A stretch of DNA of 64,000 bases from Pantoea endophytica (GTDB lineage Bacteria > Pseudomonadota > Gammaproteobacteria > Enterobacterales > Enterobacteriaceae). The notes under the pieces are model-generated. The model ran no database searches. It saw only the letters and a program-made list of their open reading frames with translations, and was not told where the DNA came from. The stretch is from assembly GCF_002858935.1 (NCBI RefSeq), contig NZ_PJRT01000009.1, forward strand, positions 412,649 through 476,648. The letters run 5' to 3'. Made by a program: the position numbers and the translations under genes. Positions 1 to 9,116 of the stretch are shown here, piece by piece (position 1 is the stretch's first letter; each line of letters begins with the position of its first letter).

Positions 1-2195
1 GCGTCGAGCTTGGCACGGATGAGCACTTTAAGCCGCAGACTGGCTCGTTTGACCTGCTGTTACCGCTCAATCAGACGCCGGACCGCCTACTTTTCGCTCA
101 ACAAGGCCTGCGCAATAAAGACGGTCAATTTACTGGTAACTTCGGTCTCGGCCAGCGCCACTTCACCAGCCGCTGGATGCTTGGCTACAACGCCTTTTAC
201 GACCAGAACATCAGTCGCAGTCATAAACGAATGGGCATTGGTGCCGAAGCCTGGCGCGACTACCTCAAGCTTTCCGGAAATGGTTATTATCGCCTGAGCA
301 GCTGGCGCAACTCTGTAGATGTTGAAGACTACGATGCTCGCCCGGCAAACGGGTTCGACCTTCGGGCCGAGGCCTGGCTACCCGTCTACCCGGCGATTGG
401 CGGGCGTTTTATGTACGAAAAATACTACGGTGACGAAGTTGCATTGTTCAGCAAAGAGAGGCGCCAAAGTAACCCTGCTGCCTTCACCGCAGGTTTGAGC
501 TATACCCCGGTGCCATTGGTGTCGTTCACACTGGACCATAAAGCCAGTGGTCATCAGCGCGAATCCCAATTAGGCCTCCAGTTCAACTATCAATTGGGTC
601 AGACGCTCAGTAGCCAGCTCGATCCCAGCGCCGTAAATCTAAACCGCACTTTAGCTGCTAACCGTATGGCGCTGGTTGAGCGTAATAACAATATCGTGCT
701 GGAATATCGCAAACAGGAGCTGATTCAACTTGGCCTGCCGACCGAAATCAATGGTCGCAGCGGTAAAACCGTGACTCTGAATTACAAGATCATCAGCAAG
801 TACGGTCTGGCATCAATTATCTGGAACGACGCCGAGATCGTCGCTGCGGGTGGTCACATTCAGGACCTGGGTAACAACCAATACCAAATCGTGTTACCGC
901 GCTTTATCGCTGGCGGCCATAACCGCTATACCCTGAGCGGCGTGGCCATAGACACACGTAATAACCGTTCGAAAGTTTCCTCGACTGTGGTCAACGTCAG
1001 TAGCCCGGCGATAAATGCCAGCACTAGCACGCTGAGCGCCTCGCCTGCCACTTTGCTTGCCGACGGTAAGGCCACGTCGCAGATCAGCATCCTGCTGCGC
1101 GATGAAAACGAGCAGCCAGTGACCGATGTGGCTGCGTCCATCGCGCTAAGTGCTACCGAGTTGAGCAACGCCCCGGAGAAAGCCGGTGTTGGTGCTCGCC
1201 CCAGCACCCATGCGGCTACCGCTGCCGCGAAGACGCCGGTGTTGAGTGCTGTCACAGAAAAAGGCAATGGCGAATACCTCGCCACGCTAACCGCCGGTAC
1301 GCGTGCAGCAGACGTTAAACTCAGCGCCACCATCGATACGCTGCAACTGAGCCCGCTGACCATTAAACAAATTAGCGACACCGGTAGCGCCACCGTGGCT
1401 GACGGCGATCTACGTCTGACACGGGATAATGTAGTGGCCAACGGCAGTGCCATTGCTCGCGCAGAAGCTCGCGTGACAGATGCTATGGGCAACCCGGTTG
1501 CGGGTGTGACCGTGACCTTTGCATTGAGTGGCTCCGCGCAAGTCGCAGCAGGCAGTAGCCTGACGGCCATCAGCGACGACAACGGCATGGTGGTAATCGC
1601 CTTTACCGATACCGCGGCAGAAACCATTACAGTTACCGCGTCTACCGCCAACGGCAGCGCCAACGCCCTGGCGAATTTCATTGCCGACGCATCCACCGCC
1701 GCACTGGATAGGAGTAACCTTACAGTTGATCGAACCACTGCCATCGCCAATGGTAGCGATTCTGTCACTTTCAGCGCGCTGATTAAGGATGCCAATGGCA
1801 ATCCAGTACCGGGCGTGAAGCTCAACTGGCACAGTAACGGTGGTGCATTGAGTGCTGCTGAGAGTCAGAGTGGCAAAAACGGTATTGCCATCGTCACCTT
1901 GAAAGATACTGCGGCGCATGATGTGCAGGTACAGGCACAGCTTGGCACGCAGGCCGCCGTGGATGCACCCGTCATCAGCTTTACCGCCGATGCCGCTAGC
2001 GCCACCATCGACGCGCGCGACTTTATTGTGGATAAAACCAGTGCCGTGGCCGATGGCAGCGATCTCGTGACTTACACCATTACTGTGAAGGACAAAAACG
2101 GAAACCCGCTGCCCGCACAAGTTGTAAACTGGCAGACCTCACTCGGAACACTTAGCCAGACAACAAGCGTGACAGGGCCAGACGGCAAAACCTAG
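1..2195 (+). CDS. Inverse autotransporter (intimin/invasin-like), N-terminal part, 5' truncated by window edge and ended by an in-frame TAG
   Basis: The reading frame is open from base 3, so the gene starts left of the window. Bases 3 to about 990 encode the end of an inverse-autotransporter beta-barrel, with typical phrases such as GQRHFTSRWMLGYNAFYDQN and ALVERNNNIVLEYRKQ. This barrel sits in the outer membrane and exports the C-terminal passenger. From about 1000 onward come bacterial Ig-like (Big-1) domains of about 100 residues, recognised by KDANGNPVPGV-type loops: about 1000-1380, 1381-1690, 1690-1995 and 1996 on. The fourth domain is cut by TAG at 2193-2195. The same frame continues without any shift to 4433, so this is one gene with a nonsense mutation. 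A truncated product would still hold the barrel and three and a half Ig domains, so surface display of a short form is possible. Confidence 0.88.
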   Translation, partial: VELGTDEHFKPQTGSFDLLLPLNQTPDRLLFAQQGLRNKDGQFTGNFGLGQRHFTSRWMLGYNAFYDQNISRSHKRMGIGAEAWRDYLKLSGNGYYRLSSWRNSVDVEDYDARPANGFDLRAEAWLPVYPAIGGRFMYEKYYGDEVALFSKERRQSNPAAFTAGLSYTPVPLVSFTLDHKASGHQRESQLGLQFNYQLGQTLSSQLDPSAVNLNRTLAANRMALVERNNNIVLEYRKQELIQLGLPTEINGRSGKTVTLNYKIISKYGLASIIWNDAEIVAAGGHIQDLGNNQYQIVLPRFIAGGHNRYTLSGVAIDTRNNRSKVSSTVVNVSSPAINASTSTLSASPATLLADGKATSQISILLRDENEQPVTDVAASIALSATELSNAPEKAGVGARPSTHAATAAAKTPVLSAVTEKGNGEYLATLTAGTRAADVKLSATIDTLQLSPLTIKQISDTGSATVADGDLRLTRDNVVANGSAIARAEARVTDAMGNPVAGVTVTFALSGSAQVAAGSSLTAISDDNGMVVIAFTDTAAETITVTASTANGSANALANFIADASTAALDRSNLTVDRTTAIANGSDSVTFSALIKDANGNPVPGVKLNWHSNGGALSAAESQSGKNGIAIVTLKDTAAHDVQVQAQLGTQAAVDAPVISFTADAASATIDARDFIVDKTSAVADGSDLVTYTITVKDKNGNPLPAQVVNWQTSLGTLSQTTSVTGPDGKT

Positions 2196-2216
2196 GTCAC
2201 GCTGACCTCAACCCAA

Positions 2217-4433
2217 ATGGGCCAGGCGGGTGTAAGCGCAGCGCTGGTTGGCAAACCCGCGCTAAGTGCCGTCCTCGTGACTTTCGCCGCCGATGCCAGC
2301 AGCGCGCGAATCGGCAGCGGCGATTTGACCGTGGATAAAACCACCATTGTAAGTAGCGGCACGGATGCAGCACGCTTTACGGCGGTGGTTAAAGACGCTA
2401 ACGGCAACCCAGTGGCGCATCAGCAGGTCAACTGGACCAGCAATCTTGGCAAACTCAGCGATGCAACGTCTGTCACCAACGTCAACGGTGAGGCCACGGT
2501 TACTTTCACCGGTACCACTGTAGGGTCGGCGCAGATCATCGCTGCGGTCAACGGCAACCCGGCAAATGCACCGAGGGTAAACATCGTCGCCGACGCGGCA
2601 TCGGCCCGTCTGGACAGCGGTGATCTCACCGCCAACAAAACTAGCGCGCTGGCTAACGGCAGCGACAGCGTGTCTTATACGGCACGGGTCATCGATGCCG
2701 CCGGTAACCTGGTGAGTGGCGTAACCGTTGGATGGAGTAGCGATCGCGGCACGCTGAGCAGTGCGGCCAGCGTGACTGGTCCGGACGGTAAGGCAACCAT
2801 AACGTTAACGTCTACGGCTGCAGGTAACGCGCAAGTAAAGGCGGTGGTGAACAGCCGCGCAGCGGTTAATGCGCCGGTGGTTGACTTCAAGGCTGACGCC
2901 GCTTCGGCTAGCATCAGCGACGGTGATTTAACGGTAAACAAAACCAGCATCACAGCGGGCACTCTTGACATGGCGATCTTCCGCGCCGTAGTGAAAGACG
3001 CCCACGGCAACCCCGTAGCCAACCTGCCTGTGTCTTGGGCAACCAGCGGTGGAACGCTGAGCGGTACGACGTCTACCACCAATACCGCTGGTGAGGCCAC
3101 TATCTCACTCACCGCCACATTAGCAGGCACCGTGCAGGTTAACGCTCGCGTCAACAGCAGCGCGGCTGTGAATGCACCGCCAGTGACGGTGACGGCAGAT
3201 ACCGCCAGTGCACAAATCGCCAATGGCGGTGTGACGGCGGACAAAGTCAGCGCCATCGCGAATAGCGGTGAGAAAATTACTTACAGTGCAACGATTAAGG
3301 ATGCCTATGGCAACCCGCTGAGCAATTTATCTGTGAGCTGGAGCACCGACCGCGGCAACCTGGCGCAGAATAGCAGTAAAACCAACGTCTCAGGCGTGGC
3401 GACGGTAACGTTAAGCTCAACGGTTTTGGGAGCAGCTATCGTCACGGCGCAGCCGGGTAGCGGCACGGCGGTGGCGGCGACGGCGGTGGAGTTCACGGCG
3501 GAGACCAGTAGCGCCAGCCTTAACGCCGGTGATCTGATCGTGGATGCACGACAAATTCCAGCGGACAACACTAGTAAAGCGACCTATACCGCACTGGTGA
3601 AAGATCGCTATGGCAATCCCGTGAAAGGGCTGCTTATCAACTGGACCACCAACTTTGGCCAACTTAACGGGCAAACACAGCGCACAGATGATGAGGGAAA
3701 ATCGCATAATACCTTGCAATCAGGTGCACCAGGCAAAGGGATTGTCAGCGTGAGTGTCGGAGCCAACGCGCCAGTTACCGCACCAGAAGTCGAATTTGTG
3801 GTCGATAGCTCCACCGCCACGATTACATCAATGCAAACCTCTAAAAACGCGGTATACGGTTTTGGTGGCGATAATCCAGTGATTAGCGTGGTGGTAAAAA
3901 ATGCGCAAAATCAGGCGGTACCCAATTACAAAGTTAACTGGTCGACCGATATTGGTAGCATCGATAGCGAATCATTCACTGATGCTACAGGTACGGCGAC
4001 CGCCACTCTTGATAGCTTGCATGTGAACAGCAATAAGAGACAGGGCACTGTTCAAGCGTTGCTGGCTAACACTTCTCAGAAAACGATCAGTCAGACCATT
4101 ACTCCGGTATACAGAGCCGGCAATCATCAATACCTTGCCCTTGCCTATGACTCGACTGGGGTAACACCGCCTGTTCAGGAGGTGAGAGATTTTTGTAACA
4201 ATATGGGTGCCCATCTAGCTGGTTCCGCAGAATTGGCCGTATTTGCCCAGGAAGGCGGCGACTTTGTTGAAGCCAGAACGCTGTTAACACAAAGTGGATT
4301 CATCAGCACTTGGTATGCATTGAGTGATAGCTGGAAAGGCCTCAAAGGCAATTTCGATTCCACCCTAGGCACCGTAGGAGATATCGCCTCAAAATCAACA
4401 GCTCCTACTGTTTACATTGTTTGCACGCGATAA
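2217..4433 (+). pseudogene. Inverse autotransporter, C-terminal part downstream of the amber codon (six Ig-like domains plus lectin-like cap)
   Basis: This is the same reading frame as the preceding part. It is open from 2196, and 2217 is only the first ATG after the stop. It holds six more Big-1 domains (roughly 2300-2595, 2596-2905, 2906-3205, 3206-3500, 3510-3810, 3811-4105). It ends in a cap of about 105 residues with two cysteines (FCNNMGAHLAG near 4190 and VYIVC at the end). That layout fits the disulphide-bonded C-type-lectin-like tip of intimin-type adhesins, which usually makes receptor contact. There is no signal peptide or ribosome site at 2217, so this part would not be made or exported on its own. 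It depends on the upstream barrel and is probably silent unless the TAG is suppressed or reverted. Confidence 0.85.
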
Positions 4434-4450
4434 GTCATTCGGTATGCTCA

Positions 4451-4486
4451 TTTTGGGTCGGCTGGACATGCCGACCCATTTTCTTT
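4451..4486 (+). terminator. Rho-independent terminator between the adhesin gene and the facing dehydrogenase gene
   Basis: GGGTCGGC (4455-4462) pairs perfectly with GCCGACCC (4470-4477) around a 7-base loop and is followed by ATTTTCTTT. A TTTT run also precedes the stem. It lies 20 bases after the adhesin stop and could serve the converging gene as well. Confidence 0.8.
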
Positions 4487-4495
4487 ACCGCCCCC

Positions 4496-5665
4496 TTAGC
4501 ACGTCACCCACACTGATCCCGCATCCGCAGACTTCACGCACTGCTCCACCCATCGCACGCCCATCAAACCGGCATGCGCGCCCGGATACCAGAAGTCTTT
4601 CAGGAATGCCTGATCGCTACGATCGGTGGCATCCATTGCCAGCGCAAAACGGCGATAGAGATTGGACCAGGCTTCAAACAATCCTTCCGGATGTCCGCCG
4701 CCAATACGGTCGTCAGCCAGCGCACTCGGATGCAGATAACCCATGCCGCGCTCGAGAATCTGCACCGGCTCGCCCTGCACTTCATAGCGCAGCTGATTCG
4801 GCTGCTCATCCCACCACTCCAGGCTGGCTTTCTCGCCGATCACCCGCACCTTCTGGCCGTGCATCGAACCGCAGTTCACCGCCGATGCCCACATGGTGCC
4901 GACTGCGCCGTTGTCGTACTCCATCATCACGAAGGCGTTATCCTCCAGCGGCGCACGGGTTTTGACAAAGCTCTGGCGGCTGCACAGCAGGCGTTTGACC
5001 TGCAGATGCGGCACCATGGTTTCGGCGATAAACAGCGGATGCGTCGCCAAATCGCCCAGCACATAGCTCGGCCCGACGAAGCGCGGATCGACGCGCCACT
5101 TGGTGCTTTCGTTCTGCAATTCAACCGCTTCGTTATGGAAGCCGTGCGCGAACTGCATGTTGATGATGCGGATCTCACCCAGCAAACCTGCGGCAATCAT
5201 TTCGCGTGCCTGATGAATCAGCTGATGTCCGGCGTAACCATAAGTCACACCGATGATTTTCTTCTTCTCAGCACACAGCTGTTCCAGCTCATCGGCCTCG
5301 GCAGCGGTGAAGCACAGCGGCTTCTCACACACCACATGGAGACCCGCATTCAGTGCGGCGCGGCAGATGGCGAAGTGCGTGTTATTGGGTGTGGCGATCG
5401 ACACCGCTTCGATGCCGTCGGCGCGCGCCGCTTCTGCCGCAAACAGGGTTTCGTAATCTGCGTAGCAGCGATCGGCTTCGATACCTAGCGAAGTGCCAAA
5501 GGCGCGGCCGCGCTCGGCGTTGATATCGAATGCGCCTGCCAGCAGCGTGAAGTTGTTATCACGCGTGGCCGCCGAACGGTGAATGTAACCAATCTGGCTG
5601 GTGCCGCCACCGCCAACCATGCCCCAGCGCAGCGAGCGATCCAGAGCCTTAATGCCGTTGATCAT
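4496..5665 (-). CDS. Gfo/Idh/MocA family NAD(P)-dependent oxidoreductase
   Basis: 389 residues. The N-terminal Rossmann fold is shown by WGMVGGGGTSQIG near residue 15, and the family's EKP signature by VVCEKPLCF near residue 115. The C-terminal half has the usual alpha/beta dimer domain. Family members oxidise a sugar or cyclitol hydroxyl with NAD(P); the substrate here is not visible. The ATG at 5665 is chosen because AGGAG lies 9 bases upstream; the open frame continues further upstream but only over the neighbour. It begins 10 bases after the stop of the IolE-like gene, so the two are co-transcribed. With the LacI regulator and the IolH-like gene across the divergent promoter, it suggests an inositol-like catabolic route. 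It is one of three Gfo/Idh/MocA paralogues in the window. Confidence 0.88.
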   Translation of the reverse strand: MINGIKALDRSLRWGMVGGGGTSQIGYIHRSAATRDNNFTLLAGAFDINAERGRAFGTSLGIEADRCYADYETLFAAEAARADGIEAVSIATPNNTHFAICRAALNAGLHVVCEKPLCFTAAEADELEQLCAEKKKIIGVTYGYAGHQLIHQAREMIAAGLLGEIRIINMQFAHGFHNEAVELQNESTKWRVDPRFVGPSYVLGDLATHPLFIAETMVPHLQVKRLLCSRQSFVKTRAPLEDNAFVMMEYDNGAVGTMWASAVNCGSMHGQKVRVIGEKASLEWWDEQPNQLRYEVQGEPVQILERGMGYLHPSALADDRIGGGHPEGLFEAWSNLYRRFALAMDATDRSDQAFLKDFWYPGAHAGLMGVRWVEQCVKSADAGSVWVTC

Positions 5666-5675
5666 GTTGTTCTCC

Positions 5676-6599
5676 TCAGAATCCGACCGATTGCAAATAG
5701 TGCAGGCTGGCGGTGACGTCACGCAGGCTGGTGTCGGCATCACGCGGATCGCGCTCCTGCTCGACGGTGATCCAGCCCTGATAATTGCGCTCCGCCAGGA
5801 AGGCGCGCACCGCTGGATAATCAATTGCCCCTTTGCCAATCGGGCACATCACGCCTTCTGCGCAGGCGGCAAAGAAATCGACGCCGCGCGCAATCACGTC
5901 GCGCCATACCGCATCGTTAACGTCTTTGAAGTGCAGATAATCGATGCGATCCCAGTAGCGGCTGAGGTAAGGAATCGGATCCATGCCGGAGTAGTACAGA
6001 TGGCCGGTATCGAGGCACAAACCAGCGACTTCATGCGGAATGTCTTCCACCAGCTGTTGCAGCTCGTCGGCGAACTCAATGCAGCCACCGGCATGCGGAT
6101 GGATCACCGCACGCACACCGTATTCGTTCCAGGCAATCTGGCTCAGCGTGGTGATGTGCTGCATTATGCGCTGCCACGCTTCAGCTGACAGGCGCGGCGC
6201 CTTGGCGGATTGACCAGCGTATTTGGCGCGTTCTGGATTACCGAAGTCGATAATCACCAGATAAGGTGCGGGTTTGTTGTCCGCATGGGTTTTGGTCGCG
6301 GTCGGTACCAGAGACAGGTTGCGACAGATGTTGTGCGTCAGCTCAACCATCGCCGGAAAATTGGCTTCACTCACCAAATCATCAAAAATGGTGCCCGCCA
6401 CCAGCGACAAGTCGTGCGCTTCCAGCTGCTGACGCAGTTCGGCAGGCTCAACCGGCAGATAGCTCCATGGGCCCAGCTCAATGCTTTTATAACCGGCCTG
6501 CGACGCTTCACTCAGGACTTTCTGCCACGGCGGCAGGAAGGGATTTTTCGGGTCATCAACGCCCCAGCTACAGGGCGCGTTAGCAATATGGATAGTCAT
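5676..6599 (-). CDS. Sugar phosphate isomerase/epimerase, IolE-like TIM barrel
   Basis: 307 residues of the AP-endonuclease-2/xylose isomerase-like TIM-barrel superfamily. It starts HIANAPCSWGVDDP and has metal-ligand type stretches such as GLCLDTGHLYYSGMDP, YLHFKDVN and GWITVEQERDP, which match the Glu/Asp/His metal site of IolE and related dehydratases or epimerases. The ATG at 6599 follows AAGGAA at a good distance. The likely role is dehydration or isomerisation of a keto-sugar or keto-cyclitol made by the partner dehydrogenase downstream. The exact substrate cannot be read from the sequence; 2-keto-myo-inositol is one possibility. Confidence 0.82.
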   Translation of the reverse strand: MTIHIANAPCSWGVDDPKNPFLPPWQKVLSEASQAGYKSIELGPWSYLPVEPAELRQQLEAHDLSLVAGTIFDDLVSEANFPAMVELTHNICRNLSLVPTATKTHADNKPAPYLVIIDFGNPERAKYAGQSAKAPRLSAEAWQRIMQHITTLSQIAWNEYGVRAVIHPHAGGCIEFADELQQLVEDIPHEVAGLCLDTGHLYYSGMDPIPYLSRYWDRIDYLHFKDVNDAVWRDVIARGVDFFAACAEGVMCPIGKGAIDYPAVRAFLAERNYQGWITVEQERDPRDADTSLRDVTASLHYLQSVGF

Positions 6600-6746
6600 G
6601 ATCGTTCCTTGCGGTAGTGGATGGCGCAAGTATCAAATAAATATTTCATCATCAACAACCATGAAACATTCATTTTTTGATAGCGATCATAGTATTTCGC
6701 ATCATTAAAATGATAGAAAATATATCAAATACAGCAACGACGCGGC
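6600..6746 (-). promoter_or_regulatory. AT-rich regulatory gap with TTTCAT/ATGAAA inverted half-sites
   Basis: 147 bases between the regulator stop and the IolE-like start. TTTCAT (6644-6649) and ATGAAA (6661-6666) form an inverted pair 11 bases apart, and TGAT(AGCG)ATCA lies further upstream near 6678-6690. Similar ATGAAAT words occur in front of the regulator and the divergent IolH-like gene. It is a plausible operator-promoter for the two-gene operon; no strong -35/-10 pair is obvious. Confidence 0.4.
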
Positions 6747-7775
6747 CTACAGGTTTTCACGCGTGACGATATCAAACGGCAGGATGATCTGGGAGAAATG
6801 ATCGCCCGGCTGCGCATGATGCTGCTGCACCATCTGCGCCAGGCGCATGGCCATTTCGTCGATGCGGTTGCGGATCATCACCGTAATGGTGCCATCAATC
6901 AGCGCCAGCTCGCCCTCTTTCACCGGACCATGACATATCAACGCCACCTTGCGCTGCGGCTGCTGGCGCAACGCATGAATCACGCCCTCAATGCCGCCGC
7001 AAGGCGCGAAGATCAGTGCCAAATCGGCATGTTCTTCCAGTAACTGACGCGTGGAACGGTAGCCGCCATCAATCGATTCATTGGTTTTCAGCGGCTCCAG
7101 CACGCGTCGCGCGCTGTCCTGCTCACGCAGATAGGAGCGGAAACTGATCTCATTGCTCTCCTGACAGATAAAGCGATGGTCGCCCACCAGCACGCCGACC
7201 GAACCCGGCTGATGCAACAGGTGCGTGGCAATCCACGCGGCGGTGCGTCCGGCTTTCTGGTTATCCAGACCGACATAACCGGCGTGACCGCACGGCGAAA
7301 AGTTGGAAAACAGCGCATAAACCCGCACGCCCTGACGCGATATGTTTTCTATCGCATGGCGAATCAGCGGGTGGTCCAGCGCGACTAAGCCAATCGCATC
7401 CACCTGCCCGGCCAGCGCATACAGCGAGGCCACCACCGCTTCCACATCATCAATGTCGTGCCAGGTAAAAAGCGGTTCGCTGCCTGCCGGATGAAACGGC
7501 TGCGTATGCTGGCGCAGCGCATCAGTGAGGGAATGATAGAACGAGTAGGATTTTGACAGCAGGATAAAGCCCATGCGCAGCGTCACGCTGGCGGCAGGCG
7601 CGGTGCCGCTCAGCAGCGGCACATTGCCGATGCGATAACCGAGGCGATTAGCGGCTTCCAGCACCTTCTGCTCCGTTGCAGCGCGCACCGGTGCACGACG
7701 ATTTAACACGCGATCGACGGTCGCCACGCCAACCCCGGCGGCGGCGGCAATCGCGGTCATGGTGATTTTACTCAT
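6747..7775 (-). CDS. LacI/GalR-family transcriptional regulator, probable local regulator of the inositol-like genes
   Basis: 342 residues. The N-terminal LacI helix-turn-helix reads ITMTAIAAAAGVGVATVDRV followed by LNRRAPVR. The periplasmic-binding-protein-like effector domain occupies residues of about 65 to 340, with GFILLSKSYSFYHSL, VGLDNQKAGRTAAWI and a C-terminal MIRNRIDEMAMRLA. ATG at 7775 follows AGGGAAG. It lies between the operon it probably controls (downstream, same strand) and the divergent IolH-like gene. The effector is probably a sugar or cyclitol derivative, by analogy with the family. Confidence 0.9.
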   Translation of the reverse strand: MSKITMTAIAAAAGVGVATVDRVLNRRAPVRAATEQKVLEAANRLGYRIGNVPLLSGTAPAASVTLRMGFILLSKSYSFYHSLTDALRQHTQPFHPAGSEPLFTWHDIDDVEAVVASLYALAGQVDAIGLVALDHPLIRHAIENISRQGVRVYALFSNFSPCGHAGYVGLDNQKAGRTAAWIATHLLHQPGSVGVLVGDHRFICQESNEISFRSYLREQDSARRVLEPLKTNESIDGGYRSTRQLLEEHADLALIFAPCGGIEGVIHALRQQPQRKVALICHGPVKEGELALIDGTITVMIRNRIDEMAMRLAQMVQQHHAQPGDHFSQIILPFDIVTRENL

Positions 7776-8093
7776 GCGCTACTTCCCTGAATGAAATGAT
7801 AATAAATTATCAAAAATAATGCCTTAACCTGCGGTAAATCACCAATCATCCCGCACAGAAATCATCAGTAATTGGCTTCGAGTGATAGAGAATCTCTCAT
7901 TATTTTGAGCGCTCTCGCAAAAATGAAATAATTCATTTCATCTTAATACCATTCAGAATAAATGTTTGATATTCATGTGCGTATTCAAAGCGGTCCGGCT
8001 GATGGTTTCACATCAGAATACGTGATGAAGCGCGTAAAAAGATCAGTATGGTCATCATCAAAGTCCGCACCGCTTAACGCTCAGGAGAAAACA
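7776..8093. promoter_or_regulatory. Divergent control region with two palindromic candidate operators
   Basis: 318 AT-rich bases between the divergent LacI-type gene and the IolH-like gene. TGATAA(TAAA)TTATCA at 7797-7812 sits 21 bases upstream of the regulator start. ATGAAAT(AATTC)ATTTCAT at 7923-7941 is a perfect 7+7 inverted repeat about 150 bases upstream of the IolH-like start. Both fit operator geometry for a dimeric repressor and may give autoregulation plus control of the divergent gene. Confidence 0.5.
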
Positions 8094-8975
8094 ATGAAAA
8101 TCGCTTTTGATGTGGATGTAATCAGGGATCTCGGCATCACGCGCATAGTGCATCAGGTGGCGGAATGGGGCTACAAGTACATCGAGCAGTCGCCGCACCC
8201 GCAGATCAACCCGTTTTATAAACATCCGAAAGCCAGCCGTGAAATCATGCGCGAATACAAAAACGCGCTGAATGCCACCGGGCTGGAGATCTCCTCGTTC
8301 ATTACCGTATATCGCTGGTCCGGCCCGGATGAACTGCGTCGTCAGGCGGCGGTGAAGAACTGGAAACGCATGATCGAGATTGCCGTCGAAATGGGTGTGC
8401 AGGTGATCAACACCGAGCTTTCGGGCAATCCCAACGAGCCAGAAATTTGTGAAGAGATGTTCTATCGTTCGATGGAAGAGCTGCTGCCGATCATCGAACG
8501 TGAAGGCATCCGCGTCGAAATTCAGGCGCATCCGTGGGATTTCTGCGAGCAAAGCAACGAAACTGCAGACATTGTGAAGTCGTTCCGCAGCGAAAACGTG
8601 AAATACATCTACAGCGCACCGCACACCTTCTATTACGACAAAGGTGTGGGCGATGTGAAGAACATGCTGCATTACGCCGGCGACGATCTTTCACATATGC
8701 TGATCGCCGATACCATGAACCACACTAAGCACTGCCGTTATATCGTCAACCCGCCAGGCGTGGATGCCACCATCCACCAGCACGTGGCGGTCGGTGAAGG
8801 CGAAGTGAATTTCGATGCGCTGTTTGAAGCACTGCGCGAGATGAATTTTGCCAACCGCACCTTTAAGGTTGGCGGCGAGTCGATTATCTCGGCGGCGCTG
8901 TTCGGTTATCCGGAGAAGATGAAGTATCAGGCGGTGGAAACCCGCGAGCTGATTGAGCGTGAGCTGTTGGGATAG
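8094..8975 (+). CDS. IolH-like sugar phosphate isomerase/epimerase (myo-inositol catabolism IolH family)
   Basis: 293 residues of TIM-barrel type. The N-terminus MKIAFDVDVIRDLG and the stretches YIEQSPHPQINPFYKHP, YRWSGPDELRRQAAVKNWKR and EIQAHPWDFCEQ are characteristic of IolH proteins. The Glu, His and Asp residues in EIQAHPWDF and ADTMNHTKH are candidate metal ligands. ATG 8094 is chosen because AGGAGAAA lies just upstream; the frame extends to 7962 but without a ribosome site. IolH has a poorly defined role in inositol degradation. The window shows no IolB, IolC, IolD or inositol transporter, so this may be a related but different pathway. Confidence 0.85.
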   Translation: MKIAFDVDVIRDLGITRIVHQVAEWGYKYIEQSPHPQINPFYKHPKASREIMREYKNALNATGLEISSFITVYRWSGPDELRRQAAVKNWKRMIEIAVEMGVQVINTELSGNPNEPEICEEMFYRSMEELLPIIEREGIRVEIQAHPWDFCEQSNETADIVKSFRSENVKYIYSAPHTFYYDKGVGDVKNMLHYAGDDLSHMLIADTMNHTKHCRYIVNPPGVDATIHQHVAVGEGEVNFDALFEALREMNFANRTFKVGGESIISAALFGYPEKMKYQAVETRELIERELLG

Positions 8976-8991
8976 TTGAGTGCGTGCTGAT

Positions 8992-9092
8992 GCCCTCACC
9001 CTAACCCTCTCCCACCGGGAGAGGGAACGGGATGGTGCGGCTTGCTCGATCGGTCCCTTCTCCCGCTGGTGGGAGAAGGTTAGGATGAGGGC
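8992..9092. repeat. CCCTCACCC...GGATGAGGG dispersed palindromic repeat, copy 1
   Basis: The outer arms GCCCTCACCCTAACCCTCTC and GAAGGTTAGGATGAGGGC are near-perfect inverted repeats, with inner CTCCCACCGGGAG-type hairpins. It lies 16 bases after the IolH-like stop. The same element recurs at 21499-21633, 47078-47214 and 63836-63856. Confidence 0.8.
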
Positions 9093-9116
9093 CCGCCCTA
9101 TTGGAATGCACGTAAC

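Noticed and set aside
926..1825. 299-codon open frame on the minus strand inside the adhesin gene, plus several similar ones to 3820
   Set aside because: They are antisense shadows of the repetitive Ig-domain coding sequence, with low-complexity Ser/Ala/Val/Leu composition and no ribosome sites.
2193..2195. TAG as a recoded amino acid (pyrrolysine or programmed readthrough)
   Set aside because: Pyrrolysine is not expected in this group, and no readthrough signal such as a downstream stem or CARYYA motif is seen. A nonsense mutation is simpler.
4574..5488. 304-codon plus-strand frame opposite the Gfo/Idh gene
   Set aside because: The minus-strand protein has clear Rossmann and EKP motifs; the opposite frame is rich in His/Gln/Arg and resembles no protein family.
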